A stretch of DNA of 64,000 nt from Pseudomonas protegens. GTDB taxonomy: Bacteria > Pseudomonadota > Gammaproteobacteria > Pseudomonadales > Pseudomonadaceae. The notes under the pieces were generated by a model. That model ran no database searches. It was given only the letters and a program-made list of their open reading frames with translations, and was not told the origin of the DNA. This document shows, piece by piece, positions 29,844-39,197 of this stretch. Within the stretch, counting starts at the first letter, position 1. Each line of letters starts with the position of its first letter. The translations under genes were made by a program, and so were the position numbers. The stretch lies in assembly GCF_013407925.2 (NCBI RefSeq), contig NZ_CP060201.1:4449001-4513000 (forward strand), read 5' to 3'.

Positions 29844-31107
29844 CGAAACGTCCCAGCAGGGGTTGCGGCACCGCCGAAGGTTTGGCCAGGAGCATCTGCG
29901 CGGTGCCGATGCTGCGTTCCAGGAAGCCGCCTTCGCAGTAGCACAGGTAGAACTCCCACAGACGCAGGAAGTACGCGTCATAGCCCAGCTCGCTCAGGCG
30001 GCCGTGGGCGCGGCGGAAGTTCTCGTGCCACAGGCGCAGGGTGCGGGCGTAGTGCAGGCCGAAATCCTCCATGTGCAACAGGTTCATGTCGGTGTCGCGG
30101 CTGACCACTTCGAGCATCTTCTGCACGCTGGGCAGGGCGCCGCCGGGGAAGATGTAGCGCTGGATGAAGTCCACGCCCTTCTTCGCCTGTTCATAGCGCT
30201 GGTCACGGATGGTGATGGCCTGCAGCAGCATCAGGCCGTTGCTTTTGAGCAATCTTGCGCACTGCTTGAAGTAGGTGGGCAGGAAACGGTGGCCCACGGC
30301 TTCGATCATTTCGATGGACACCAGCTTGTCGTACTGACCGTCCAGATCGCGATAGTCCTCCAGCAACAGGGTGACCCGGTCCTGCAGGCCGGCGGCGTCG
30401 ATGCGCTGCCGGGTAAAGACGAACTGTTCCTTGGACAAGGTGGTGGTGGTGACGCGGCATCCGTAATTCTGCGCCGCATACAGCGCCATGCTGCCCCAGC
30501 CGGTGCCGATCTCCAGCAGGTGGTCTTCGGGCTTGAGTGCGAGTTTCTGGCAGATGCGCTCCAGTTTGTTCAACTGGGCCTGCTCCAGGCTGTCGTTCTC
30601 GCTGCGAAATTGCGCCGCGGAATACATCATCGTGGGGTCGAGAAACTGCTCGAACAGCTCATTGCCGAGGTCGTAGTGGGCGGCGATGTTTTTCTGCGAG
30701 CCCTTGCGCGTGTTGCGATTGAGCCAGTGCAGGCCACGTACCAGCGGCCGCCCCAGTCGCGCCAGGCCGCCTTCCATGGCATCCAGCACCTCCAGGTTGC
30801 TGACGAAGACGCGGATCACCGCCGTCAGGTCCGGGGTGCTCCAGTAGCCATGGATGAACGCCTCGCCGGCACCGATCGAGCCACTGCTGGCCACCAGCCC
30901 CCAGGCGCTGCTGTCGTGGATATGGATTTCCCCAAGCAAGGCCGCGCTGCGGTCGCCGAAGACCAGGCGCTCGGCGTTTTCGATGACCAGCAGTTGTCCG
31001 TGCTTGAGTTGCGCCAGTTGCCGCAGCACGCCGCGACGCAACAGGTTGGCGGTCAGGCTGTGGGTGCTGAACAGGGTATTTCTGGCCGATACGCTAGAGG
31101 ATTTCAT
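29836..31107 (-). CDS. Cfa-family fatty-acyl phospholipid methyltransferase (UfaM-type)
   Basis: SAM-dependent methyltransferase of 423 residues in the cyclopropane-fatty-acid synthase family. The SAM motif is LEIGTGWGSMALYAAQNYG and the C-terminal block is LCYCEGGFLERSIG. The GC-rich N-terminal domain precedes it. In P. putida the photoinducible member at a similar site has been called ufaM (furan fatty acid synthesis, recalled not checked), and Rhodobacter UfaM makes methylated fatty acids on the way to furan fatty acids. The start at 31107 gives a 14-base overlap with DUF1365. True cyclopropane synthesis is the alternative. Confidence 0.8.
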   Translation of the reverse strand: MKSSSVSARNTLFSTHSLTANLLRRGVLRQLAQLKHGQLLVIENAERLVFGDRSAALLGEIHIHDSSAWGLVASSGSIGAGEAFIHGYWSTPDLTAVIRVFVSNLEVLDAMEGGLARLGRPLVRGLHWLNRNTRKGSQKNIAAHYDLGNELFEQFLDPTMMYSAAQFRSENDSLEQAQLNKLERICQKLALKPEDHLLEIGTGWGSMALYAAQNYGCRVTTTTLSKEQFVFTRQRIDAAGLQDRVTLLLEDYRDLDGQYDKLVSIEMIEAVGHRFLPTYFKQCARLLKSNGLMLLQAITIRDQRYEQAKKGVDFIQRYIFPGGALPSVQKMLEVVSRDTDMNLLHMEDFGLHYARTLRLWHENFRRAHGRLSELGYDAYFLRLWEFYLCYCEGGFLERSIGTAQMLLAKPSAVPQPLLGRFDA

Positions 31108-31909
31108 GGCGGCGATCCTTGGGTTGTACAGCGGCTGTGCGATAGGCGCCGTCGGCGGCCTCATGGGGAAAAAACGTGATGCCCTTGGCGGCCAGGCGCA
31201 GGGCCTGCCAGTAGATGGCCAGGCAGGTCTTGGCGGTCATCCATGGAAAACTGCGCAGGTACTGGTGCAGGCTGCGGCGATCCAGGGCCTGGCGCTGCAG
31301 GCTGAGGGTGGCGTCGAACACCTTGAGATCACCTTGCCAGTCGGCCATGTGCACGCCCAGGCGGTCGGCCGGCGGGCTGAAGCTCATGCGGTATTCAAGG
31401 TCACGGGGCAAAAACGGCGAGACGTGAAAGGCCTTGGCCACGGCGAAGTGCTGGTGCTCGGGCGCGCTGGCACTGTCCGGGCGGGCCGGCAGCACATAGT
31501 GATAGCGCTCGCGCCACGGGGTGTTGGTGACTTCGCAGAGAATCGCCGCCAGTTGCCCGTCGGCCTCGAAGCAGTAGAAGAAGCTCACCGGGTTGAACGC
31601 CAGGCCCCAGCTGCGCACCTGGGTCAGCAGGCGCACCGCGCCGCCCGGTGCATGGCCGATGGCCGCGGCCACTTGCTGGCGTACCGCGTCGATCAGGCGC
31701 ATGCCCTGGCCGGTGAAGTCTTTCAGGTAGTCGCTTTCGCGGAAGGCGAAGGCGGCGAAACGGCTGCGGCCCGCCAGGGGCGAGAGCCCCAGCACCGCGT
31801 CCTGCTCGTCCAGGTCCAGGTACAGAAGGCCGATCCGGTAGCGGAAGGCATGGTCCTTGGGGGCGAAGCGCCGGTGGCTGATCCAGCCGCTGTACAGGGC
31901 ACTGTTCAC
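31094..31909 (-). CDS. DUF1365 family protein
   Basis: Protein of 271 residues with the DUF1365 pattern (YSGWISHRRFAPKDHAFRYRIGLLYLDL, split over its start, and NPVSFFYCFEADG). No enzymatic motif is recognised. It overlaps both neighbours (four bases with the FAD oxidoreductase, 14 with the Cfa-like gene). DUF1365 genes almost always sit between an FAD oxidoreductase and a Cfa-like gene, so it probably acts on the same acyl chain. Confidence 0.85.
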   Translation of the reverse strand: MNSALYSGWISHRRFAPKDHAFRYRIGLLYLDLDEQDAVLGLSPLAGRSRFAAFAFRESDYLKDFTGQGMRLIDAVRQQVAAAIGHAPGGAVRLLTQVRSWGLAFNPVSFFYCFEADGQLAAILCEVTNTPWRERYHYVLPARPDSASAPEHQHFAVAKAFHVSPFLPRDLEYRMSFSPPADRLGVHMADWQGDLKVFDATLSLQRQALDRRSLHQYLRSFPWMTAKTCLAIYWQALRLAAKGITFFPHEAADGAYRTAAVQPKDRRHEIL

Positions 31910-33153
31910 AGTTGTTCACCAAAGGACTGGGCCACGCGCAAGGCACTGACCACGCCGTCTTCGTGAAAGCCGTTGGCCCAGTAGGCGCCGCAGTAGAAGC
32001 TGTGCTGGGCGCCTTGCAGTTCGCCCCAGCGGGCCTGGGCCGCCACCGCTTCGAGGCTGTACTGCGGATGGGCATAGGTGAAGCGGGCCAGGATCTGCGT
32101 CGGGTCGATGACCGCGGTCTGGTTGAGGCTGACGCAGAAAGTGGTGTCGCTCTTCAGGCCTTGGAGGATGTTCATGTCGTAGGTCACGGCGGCGGCTTTG
32201 TCGCCGCTGGCGTCCAGGCGGTAGTTCCAGCTGGCCCAGGCCAGGCGCCGGCGCGGCAGCAGCCGGGTATCGGTGTGCAGCACCACGTCGTTGTCGGCGT
32301 AGGGCAGGGCCTGGAGAATCTCCCGCTCGGCCCGGCTGGGGCTGGCCAGCAGTTGCAGGGCCTGGTCGCTGTGACAGGCGAACACCACCTTGTCGAAGCG
32401 CTCGCTGCCGGCGGCGCTGTGGATCAGCACGCCGGTTTCGTCGCGCTCGACCCGTTGCACCGGGCAGTCGAGACGGATGTGCTCGCGGAACGAAGCGGTC
32501 AGGGGTTCGATGTAGCGGCTTGAGCCGCCTTCGATCACGCACCACTGCGGACGGTTGTTCACCGACAGCAAGCCGTGGTTCTTGAAGAAGCGCACAAAGA
32601 ACTGCAAGGGGAAACCGAGCATCTGCACCCGTGACATCGACCAGATCGCCGAGCCCATGGGCACGATGTAGTGCTGGATGAAACGCTCGCCGTAGCCCTG
32701 GTCTTTCAGGTATTGGCCCAGGGTGGTGTCGGCGGCGATCCGCTGTTGCTGCAGATCGAGCAAGGCGGCTTTGTTGAAGCGCAGGATGTCCCGCAGCATG
32801 CCCCAGAACCCGGGCGACAGCAGGTTGCGCCGCTGGGCGAACAGGCTGTTGAGGTTGTTGCCGTTGTACTCCAGGCCCGAGGCCGGATCGCACACCGAGA
32901 AGCTCATCTCGGTGGGTTTGAACTTGACCCCGATCTGGCCCAGCAGGCGGATGAAGTTGGGGTAGGTCCAGTCGTTGAAGACGATGAAGCCGGTGTCCAC
33001 GGACTGGGTTTCGCCGTTGTGGCTGACCTCCACGGTGTGGGTGTGACCGCCGATCCAACTGCTGGCCTCAAAGACCCGGATGTCATGGCGACGGTTGAGA
33101 ACGTAGGCACAGGTCAGCCCTGCGATGCCGCTACCGATGATGGCGATTTTCAC
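31906..33153 (-). CDS. FAD-dependent oxidoreductase (amine-oxidase fold)
   Basis: Flavoprotein of 415 residues. The FAD fingerprint is IIGSGIAGLTCAYVL at residues 5-19, followed by VFEASSWIGGHTHTV. The NAD(P)-binding amine-oxidase/desaturase fold suits a fatty-acyl desaturase, like UfaD in Rhodobacter furan fatty acid synthesis. The GTG start at 33153 overlaps the SDR stop (GTGA). It lies between the SDR and DUF1365. Confidence 0.82.
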   Translation of the reverse strand: MKIAIIGSGIAGLTCAYVLNRRHDIRVFEASSWIGGHTHTVEVSHNGETQSVDTGFIVFNDWTYPNFIRLLGQIGVKFKPTEMSFSVCDPASGLEYNGNNLNSLFAQRRNLLSPGFWGMLRDILRFNKAALLDLQQQRIAADTTLGQYLKDQGYGERFIQHYIVPMGSAIWSMSRVQMLGFPLQFFVRFFKNHGLLSVNNRPQWCVIEGGSSRYIEPLTASFREHIRLDCPVQRVERDETGVLIHSAAGSERFDKVVFACHSDQALQLLASPSRAEREILQALPYADNDVVLHTDTRLLPRRRLAWASWNYRLDASGDKAAAVTYDMNILQGLKSDTTFCVSLNQTAVIDPTQILARFTYAHPQYSLEAVAAQARWGELQGAQHSFYCGAYWANGFHEDGVVSALRVAQSFGEQL

Positions 33154-33920
33154 GATGCACTCCCCGTGCGGGCCAGGCGTTTGGCGATGGCCAGTTGCAG
33201 GCGGCCGGGCAGCCAGGACAGCAGCTTGAGGCCGAAGATGAACGGGGCGGGGAAAGCGATCTCCAGATCCCGGTGTGACAGACGCTTGTGGATATGCCGG
33301 GCGGCCTTGGCGGCGGGCCAGCTCATGGGCATGGCAAAGTCGTTGCGCGCGGTCAGCGGGGTATCGACGAACCCCGGGCTGACCACGGTGACGTCGATGC
33401 CCTCGGCGGCCAGGTCGATGCGCAAGGATTGCAGCAGGTAACGCAGGGCGGCCTTGGAGGCGCCATAGGCACCGGCCCGGGGCAGCGGCAGATAAGTCAC
33501 GGAACTGGCCACGCCCACCAGATGGGGGCGATTGCCGGCGCGCAGCAAGGGCAGCGCGGCCTCGATGCAATAGCCGGCGGACAGCAGGTTGCTGCTCAGC
33601 ACACGCTCGATCAGCGCCGCGTCGAATTGCTGCACGTCGATGTATTCACAGGTGCCGGCATTGACAATCGCCGTGTCCAGGGCGCCCCAGGCCTGGGCGA
33701 TGCGCTTGCCGATCTCGCGCACCTGCAGGGCGTCGGTGAGATCGCCGGGCACCACCAGCACCCGCCCCGGATAACGCTGGGCCAGGGCCTCCAGGGGCTC
33801 GCGCGAACGGGCACTGACGGCCACCTGGGCGCCGGCCTTGAGCAGTTCTTCGGCCAGCGCCGCACCGATGCCGCTGCTGGCACCGGTGAGCCAGATCCGC
33901 CGTGGCATTGCTGGGTTCAT
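33150..33920 (-). CDS. Short-chain dehydrogenase/reductase
   Basis: Classical SDR of 256 residues. The cofactor motif TGASSGIGAALAEELL is near residue 12, the active-site Ser lies in GVASSVTYL and the YxxxK in YGASK. The C-terminus is basic and hydrophobic (LPGRLQLAIAKRLART). It overlaps the genes on both sides by four bases. Its substrate is unknown. The context suggests an acyl-chain intermediate. Confidence 0.82.
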   Translation of the reverse strand: MNPAMPRRIWLTGASSGIGAALAEELLKAGAQVAVSARSREPLEALAQRYPGRVLVVPGDLTDALQVREIGKRIAQAWGALDTAIVNAGTCEYIDVQQFDAALIERVLSSNLLSAGYCIEAALPLLRAGNRPHLVGVASSVTYLPLPRAGAYGASKAALRYLLQSLRIDLAAEGIDVTVVSPGFVDTPLTARNDFAMPMSWPAAKAARHIHKRLSHRDLEIAFPAPFIFGLKLLSWLPGRLQLAIAKRLARTGSAS

Positions 33921-34342
33921 CCGAGTCTCCTTTTCAACCAGGCGATCACCGCGCCCAGTAGCGGCAGGTGTTCATAGAGCAGCGCGCCGGCGTCGAAATA
34001 GTCGCGATGCCGATAGACCTTGGCGTCGCGCCAGTGCAGGTGCGAGCAACCGGCGACCCGGATCAGTTGGCCCCCGCGCAGGCGCGGGTGGCGGTAGCTC
34101 ATGGTCCAGCGCAAGTAGCCCTGGCCTTCGCCGCAGCTGTCGATGCCGTGGAAGTCGAAGCGTAGCTCGCTGACATTGGCGTACAGCTCGGCGAAATAGT
34201 GCCGCAGGCGCGGCAAGCCATTGACTTCGTGCAGCGGGTCGGTGAACTGGATGTCCTCGCTGTAGAGCTGATCCAGGCGCTGCAGGTTGTGCTTGTCGAG
34301 GCTGGCGAAGTCTCGGGCAAAGCGCTCAAGGAAATCACTCAT
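33917..34342 (-). CDS. SnoaL-like (NTF2-fold) protein
   Basis: Protein of 141 residues with the SnoaL/NTF2 pattern (FASLDKHNLQRLDQLYSEDIQFTDPLHEV, then the C-terminal VYRHRDYFDAGALLYEH). Such folds are either isomerase/hydrolase-like or ligand carriers. No catalytic set can be assigned. It overlaps phrB and the SDR gene by four bases each, so it is firmly in the operon. Confidence 0.8.
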   Translation of the reverse strand: MSDFLERFARDFASLDKHNLQRLDQLYSEDIQFTDPLHEVNGLPRLRHYFAELYANVSELRFDFHGIDSCGEGQGYLRWTMSYRHPRLRGGQLIRVAGCSHLHWRDAKVYRHRDYFDAGALLYEHLPLLGAVIAWLKRRLG

Positions 34343-35781
34343 GGGGCATCTCCCAGGTCCGGCCGCGACGGCAGGGCCTTGAAGGCGGCCAAGGCACGAT
34401 CTCGTGACATCGACAGGTCGACCATGGGCGCCGGATATCCGGCGACCGCGAACAGGCCGCCCATGGCGCCGGGGTTGTGGATATCCCTTTTGTTCAACCC
34501 CGCCAGTTGCGGCAGCCAGTGCTTGATGAAGCGCCCCTCGGGGTCGAAGCGTTCCGATTGGCTGATCGGGTTGAAAATGCGGAAGTACGGTGCGGCGTCG
34601 GTGCCGGTGGAGGAACTCCATTGCCAGCCGCCATTGTTCGCCGCCAGGTCGCCGTCGATCAGGTGGCGCATGAAGAAACGCTCGCCTTCGCGCCAGTCGA
34701 TCAGCAGGTTCTTGGTCAGGAACATCGCCACCACCATTCGCAGGCGGTTGTGCATCCAGCCCGTCTCCAGCAGTTGGCGCATGGCGGCGTCGATCAGCGG
34801 CAGGCCGGTGCGGCCCTCTTGCCAGGCCGCCAGGTCTTCGGGGGCGTCGCGCCAGGCCACGGCTTCGGTTTCCGGGCGGAAGGCGCGGTGCCGGGAAACC
34901 CGTGGGTAACCCACCAGGATGTGTTTGTAGAACTCGCGCCACAGCAGCTCGTTGATCCAGGTGACGGCGCCGGGGTTGCCGCTCTCGAACTCTCCCTGAT
35001 TGCAGCGCAAGGCCGCGTGCAGGCACTGCCGCGGCGAGATCACCCCGGCGGCGAGGTACGGCGAGAGCTGGCTGGTGCCGGGCTTGGCCGGGAAGTCGCG
35101 TTCGCTCTGGTAGTAGTTGATCTGCTCGTCGGTGAACTGTTCCAGGCGGCCCAGGGCCTGGTCTTCACCGGCCGGCCAGAGGTCGCGCAGTGTCTGGCTG
35201 GGGCGCGGGAAGCCGTCGATATGCTGGGGCACGGGATCGGCCTGGATCGACAGCGGCAATTGCGCCTTGGGGAGGTCGATCAGGGCCGGCAGCGCGCTGT
35301 GCAGGCGGCTGTAGCAGACCTTGCGGAACTGGCTGAAGACCTGGAAGTAGCCGCCGCTCTTGGTCAGCACGCTACCGGGCTGGAACAGCAGTTGATCGAG
35401 GTAGCCCTGGACGCTGATATCGGCTTCTTCCAGGACCCGGGTCACCGCGGCATCGCGCCGGCTCTCGTGGATCCCGTATTCCTGGTTGAAGTGCAGCATG
35501 CGTACCTGCAGTTGCCGGCACAGTTCCAGCAGGACCTGTGGCGCCTGGTCCCAGGTGGTGGCGCTGCGGATCAGCAGGGGGATGTTCAGGCGGCCCAGGG
35601 CCGTGCTCAATTGCTGCAGATTGCGCAGCCAGAAGTCGACCTTGCACGGTGCGTCGTCGTGGGCTTGCCACTGCTCCGGGCTCAGCAGGTACACCGCCAC
35701 GGTCGGGCCACGCCGGGCGGCGGCGCTCAGGGCGGTGTTGTCATGTAGGCGCAGGTCGCTGCGCAGCCAGATCAATTGCAT
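34339..35781 (-). CDS. phrB: Deoxyribodipyrimidine photolyase (CPD class I)
   Basis: Light-driven repair enzyme for cyclobutane pyrimidine dimers, 480 residues. The N-terminal antenna domain opens with LIWLRSDLRLHDNTAL. The C-terminal FAD domain contains GRTGLPLIDAAMRQL, WMHNRLRM and GWQWSSSTGTDAAPYFRIFNP, the class I signatures. The start at 35781 (MQLIWLRSD) was chosen over an upstream ATG that would overlap the MerR gene. It follows the MerR gene by 13 bases. Confidence 0.95.
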   Translation of the reverse strand: MQLIWLRSDLRLHDNTALSAAARRGPTVAVYLLSPEQWQAHDDAPCKVDFWLRNLQQLSTALGRLNIPLLIRSATTWDQAPQVLLELCRQLQVRMLHFNQEYGIHESRRDAAVTRVLEEADISVQGYLDQLLFQPGSVLTKSGGYFQVFSQFRKVCYSRLHSALPALIDLPKAQLPLSIQADPVPQHIDGFPRPSQTLRDLWPAGEDQALGRLEQFTDEQINYYQSERDFPAKPGTSQLSPYLAAGVISPRQCLHAALRCNQGEFESGNPGAVTWINELLWREFYKHILVGYPRVSRHRAFRPETEAVAWRDAPEDLAAWQEGRTGLPLIDAAMRQLLETGWMHNRLRMVVAMFLTKNLLIDWREGERFFMRHLIDGDLAANNGGWQWSSSTGTDAAPYFRIFNPISQSERFDPEGRFIKHWLPQLAGLNKRDIHNPGAMGGLFAVAGYPAPMVDLSMSRDRALAAFKALPSRPDLGDAP

Positions 35782-35794
35782 GCTGATTCCCGGT

Positions 35795-36730
35795 TCAGAA
35801 GAGTCCTCGCTCAAGCAGCGCCTGGCAGGCCGTTATCGGGTCCTGGGCCAGGTGCAGATCGGCGATTTCAGAAAGACATACGGACCATTCGGCGGGGTGG
35901 ATGCACACCGCGGGTCCGGCGATGAATTTTTTACAGGCAATGCCGTTGAGCAGCCTGGGCAACTGCGCAGGGTTCAGGGCCTTGCTCGAATACAGCAGCA
36001 GGCCCCTGGCCTGCAGGCGTTCGACGGCCAGGGCCAGTTCGGCGCCGGGCAGCGGCCAGTCGAAGACTTCCACCGGACAGTCGGCGCTGCTGGCCAGCCA
36101 GGCGGTCAGCCACAGGTGGGGTTCCAGTGCCAGGTCCGACTGGTTGACCAGCAGCAGCGGTGGATCTTGCAGTTGCCGGTTGTTGTGGTAGATCCGTGCC
36201 CCCAGCTTGCTGCGCAGCCAGGAATAGAAGAACACCTGCTCCATCTGGTTGCCGAACTGGCCTTGCCAGCGCTGCTCCAGTTCCGCCAGCAAGGGCATCA
36301 GCAGGTGCTCGCACAGGGTGCGCGGCGGATACAGGGCCATGGCCTGGTTGAAGGTGTCATCGACCTTGCGCTCGGCCAGTTGGCTGATCGCCAGACTCAG
36401 GGTCTGGCGCAGCCGCTGCCAGTCATTCTCGGCCGGCGTACTGGTGCTCGGGGCGCTGTCCAGCAGGTGCTTGACCTGGCTGACCGCCACCCCGCGATTG
36501 AGCCAGGTGAGGATGGTGAGGATTTCCTGCACTTGCTCCCGGGAGTACAGGCGGTGGCCCTTGGGGGTGCGCAGGGGCACGATCAGCCCGTAACGGCGCT
36601 CCCAGGCGCGCAGGGTGACGGCGTTGACCCCGGTCTGGCGCGCCACTTCACGAATCGGCAGCCAGCCTTCATCCAGGGCGCGCCGGTAATGGGCGCTGTT
36701 GTCTTCGGCCTGTTGATCGAGTCCTTTCAT
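35795..36730 (-). CDS. MerR family regulator, LitR/CarH class II (PplR1-like)
   Basis: Light-response repressor type, 311 residues. The winged helix MerR DNA-binding domain is at 22-90 (TLRAWERRYGLIVPLRTPKGHRLYS). A helical bundle and Rossmann-like domain resembling the B12-binding part of CarH follow. Key B12 residues are altered: the EH of the W-x9-EH motif reads Glu164-Gln165, and the lower-ligand DxHxxG region reads EPHLWL (203-208) with no Gly. This fits class II LitR proteins such as P. putida PplR1, which need a separate LOV photoreceptor rather than adenosyl-B12. It lies in the operon it would control. Confidence 0.82.
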   Translation of the reverse strand: MKGLDQQAEDNSAHYRRALDEGWLPIREVARQTGVNAVTLRAWERRYGLIVPLRTPKGHRLYSREQVQEILTILTWLNRGVAVSQVKHLLDSAPSTSTPAENDWQRLRQTLSLAISQLAERKVDDTFNQAMALYPPRTLCEHLLMPLLAELEQRWQGQFGNQMEQVFFYSWLRSKLGARIYHNNRQLQDPPLLLVNQSDLALEPHLWLTAWLASSADCPVEVFDWPLPGAELALAVERLQARGLLLYSSKALNPAQLPRLLNGIACKKFIAGPAVCIHPAEWSVCLSEIADLHLAQDPITACQALLERGLF

Positions 36731-36733
36731 GGC

Positions 36734-37684
36734 TCAGATCGCGTTGCGCAGGCTGAGGTTTTCCGGGTGCGGCTGCAGATACAGCTGCTGGGCGATGTAG
36801 GGATCGGGGTGCTGGCGGAAGTGGTGCTTGAGCAGGGTCAGGGGCACCACCAGTGGCACGATGCCGTGACGATATTGACCAATGACATGCTGCACTTCCT
36901 GCTTGTCCGCGCTGCTGATGGCTTGCTTGAGGTAGCCGCTCAGGTGCAGCAGCACATTGCTGTGGGTGCCGCGGGTCGCGCATTTGCTCAGCGCTGCCAT
37001 CAGTTCGCTGAAATAGCGCGGGCCGATCAGGTTCGGGTCGCTCTTGCCCATGCTGCCCAGCAGATTGCCCAGGGTCTTGTACTGCACCGGGTGATGGGCC
37101 ATCAGCAGGTATTTGCAGCGCGAGTGGAAGTCGGTGAGGGCGCGGCGAGTCAGGCCCTGCTTGAGCAGCGCCTGCCAGTCGCGATAGACGTAGACCCGGG
37201 TCAGGAAGTTTTCCCGCAGCACGGGATCGTTCAAGCGCCCGGCTTCCTCCACTGGCAGATCAGGGTGTTTCTGACAGAACGCCTGGGCGTAGATGCCGCG
37301 GCCGCCGTTGCGATGGGGAATACCGTTGGCCTGGTACACCTTGACCCGCTCCAGACCGCAGGAGGGCGAGTTCTGCATGAAGATGTAGCCGCAGATGTCA
37401 CCGACCTCGGCCGCCATGCGTTGGCCATATTCGGCCAGGGGCAGGGTGACATCCAGGCTGGCGTCCACGGTGCCTACGGCTCGTGGTTGCTCGGGGTCGC
37501 CCACCAGGCGGATGGGTTCGCGGGGGGTGCCCATGCCGATGGCGACTTCCGGGCACAGGGGCACGAAGTCGAAGTGCTCGCTGAGGACTCGGCTGCATAG
37601 GCGGAATTCTTTGTGTCCACCGTTGTAGCGGACTTCCACACCCATCAGGCAGGCGCTGATGGCAATTTTCGGCTTGGCGGACAT
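36734..37684 (-). CDS. DUF523/DUF1722 fusion protein (YbbK-YbgA)
   Basis: Protein of 316 residues. An N-terminal DUF523 (ISACLMGVEVRYNGGHK, SPSCG) is followed by a C-terminal DUF1722 domain (YLLMAHHPVQYKTLGNLLG). DUF1722/YbgA is found next to photolyase genes in many bacteria, as here. It is the first gene downstream of the operator-bearing promoter; GGAGG precedes the ATG. Function is unknown. Confidence 0.85.
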   Translation of the reverse strand: MSAKPKIAISACLMGVEVRYNGGHKEFRLCSRVLSEHFDFVPLCPEVAIGMGTPREPIRLVGDPEQPRAVGTVDASLDVTLPLAEYGQRMAAEVGDICGYIFMQNSPSCGLERVKVYQANGIPHRNGGRGIYAQAFCQKHPDLPVEEAGRLNDPVLRENFLTRVYVYRDWQALLKQGLTRRALTDFHSRCKYLLMAHHPVQYKTLGNLLGSMGKSDPNLIGPRYFSELMAALSKCATRGTHSNVLLHLSGYLKQAISSADKQEVQHVIGQYRHGIVPLVVPLTLLKHHFRQHPDPYIAQQLYLQPHPENLSLRNAI

Positions 37685-37706
37685 GGTGCAACCTCCAGGG
37701 CTTACC

Positions 37707-37730
37707 TGTACAAAAACGTAGCGTTGTACA
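37707..37730. promoter_or_regulatory. LitR/PplR operator: TGTACA-N12-TGTACA (start-site proximal)
   Basis: TGTACA at 37707-37712 and 37725-37730 with exactly 12 bases between. It matches the T(G/A)TACA-N12-TGTA(C/T)A consensus reported for P. putida PplR1. The position is just after the predicted transcription start of the photolyase operon, suited to road-blocking. Confidence 0.72.
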
Positions 37731-37740
37731 ACTTGTCTTC

Positions 37741-37768
37741 ATCATAGAATTAAAGTTGTACAAGTCAA
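37741..37768 (-). promoter_or_regulatory. Sigma70 promoter of the light operon
   Basis: On the minus strand TTGACT (37763-37768) and TATGAT (37741-37746) are 16 bases apart. The -35 box and part of the spacer lie inside the upstream TGTACA operator, as expected for repression by a class II LitR regulator. Confidence 0.7.
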
Positions 37769-37780
37769 ATTATTTGTACA
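37757..37780. promoter_or_regulatory. LitR/PplR operator: TGTACA-N12-TGTACA (over -35)
   Basis: TGTACA at 37757-37762 and 37775-37780 with exactly 12 bases between. Its centre is 50 bases from that of the other operator. It overlaps the -35 hexamer of the leftward promoter, the normal geometry for a repressor. Confidence 0.75.
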
Positions 37781-37804
37781 GGTATTGCCTGGTGGTTGGG
37801 CCGG

Positions 37805-39050
<1,246 letters not shown>

Positions 39051-39057
<7 letters not shown>

Positions 39058-39074
39058 TATTGTTTTTTGGTATA
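39051..39074. promoter_or_regulatory. Degenerate LitR/PplR operator: TGTACA-N12-GGTATA
   Basis: The first half is perfect (39051-39056). After exactly 12 bases the second half is GGTATA (39069-39074), one mismatch from TGTA(C/T)A. It overlaps the -35 of the leftward promoter and lies between two divergent genes. Confidence 0.6.
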
Positions 39075-39197
39075 GCTTTCGGCGTCATCGGTTGTGCAGG
39101 TTGTCTATCGTTAAGTCACAGCCTGTCCGATTGAAAAGATCCCTGCTTATAAAAATAGACTAGTGATTCGGGTAAAACGCCACGCGAGGAAGATGTC

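Noticed and set aside
29836..31107. Housekeeping cyclopropane synthase (cfa)
   Set aside because: Context with photolyase, FAD oxidoreductase and DUF1365 fits a UfaM-type role better; a plain Cfa activity remains possible.
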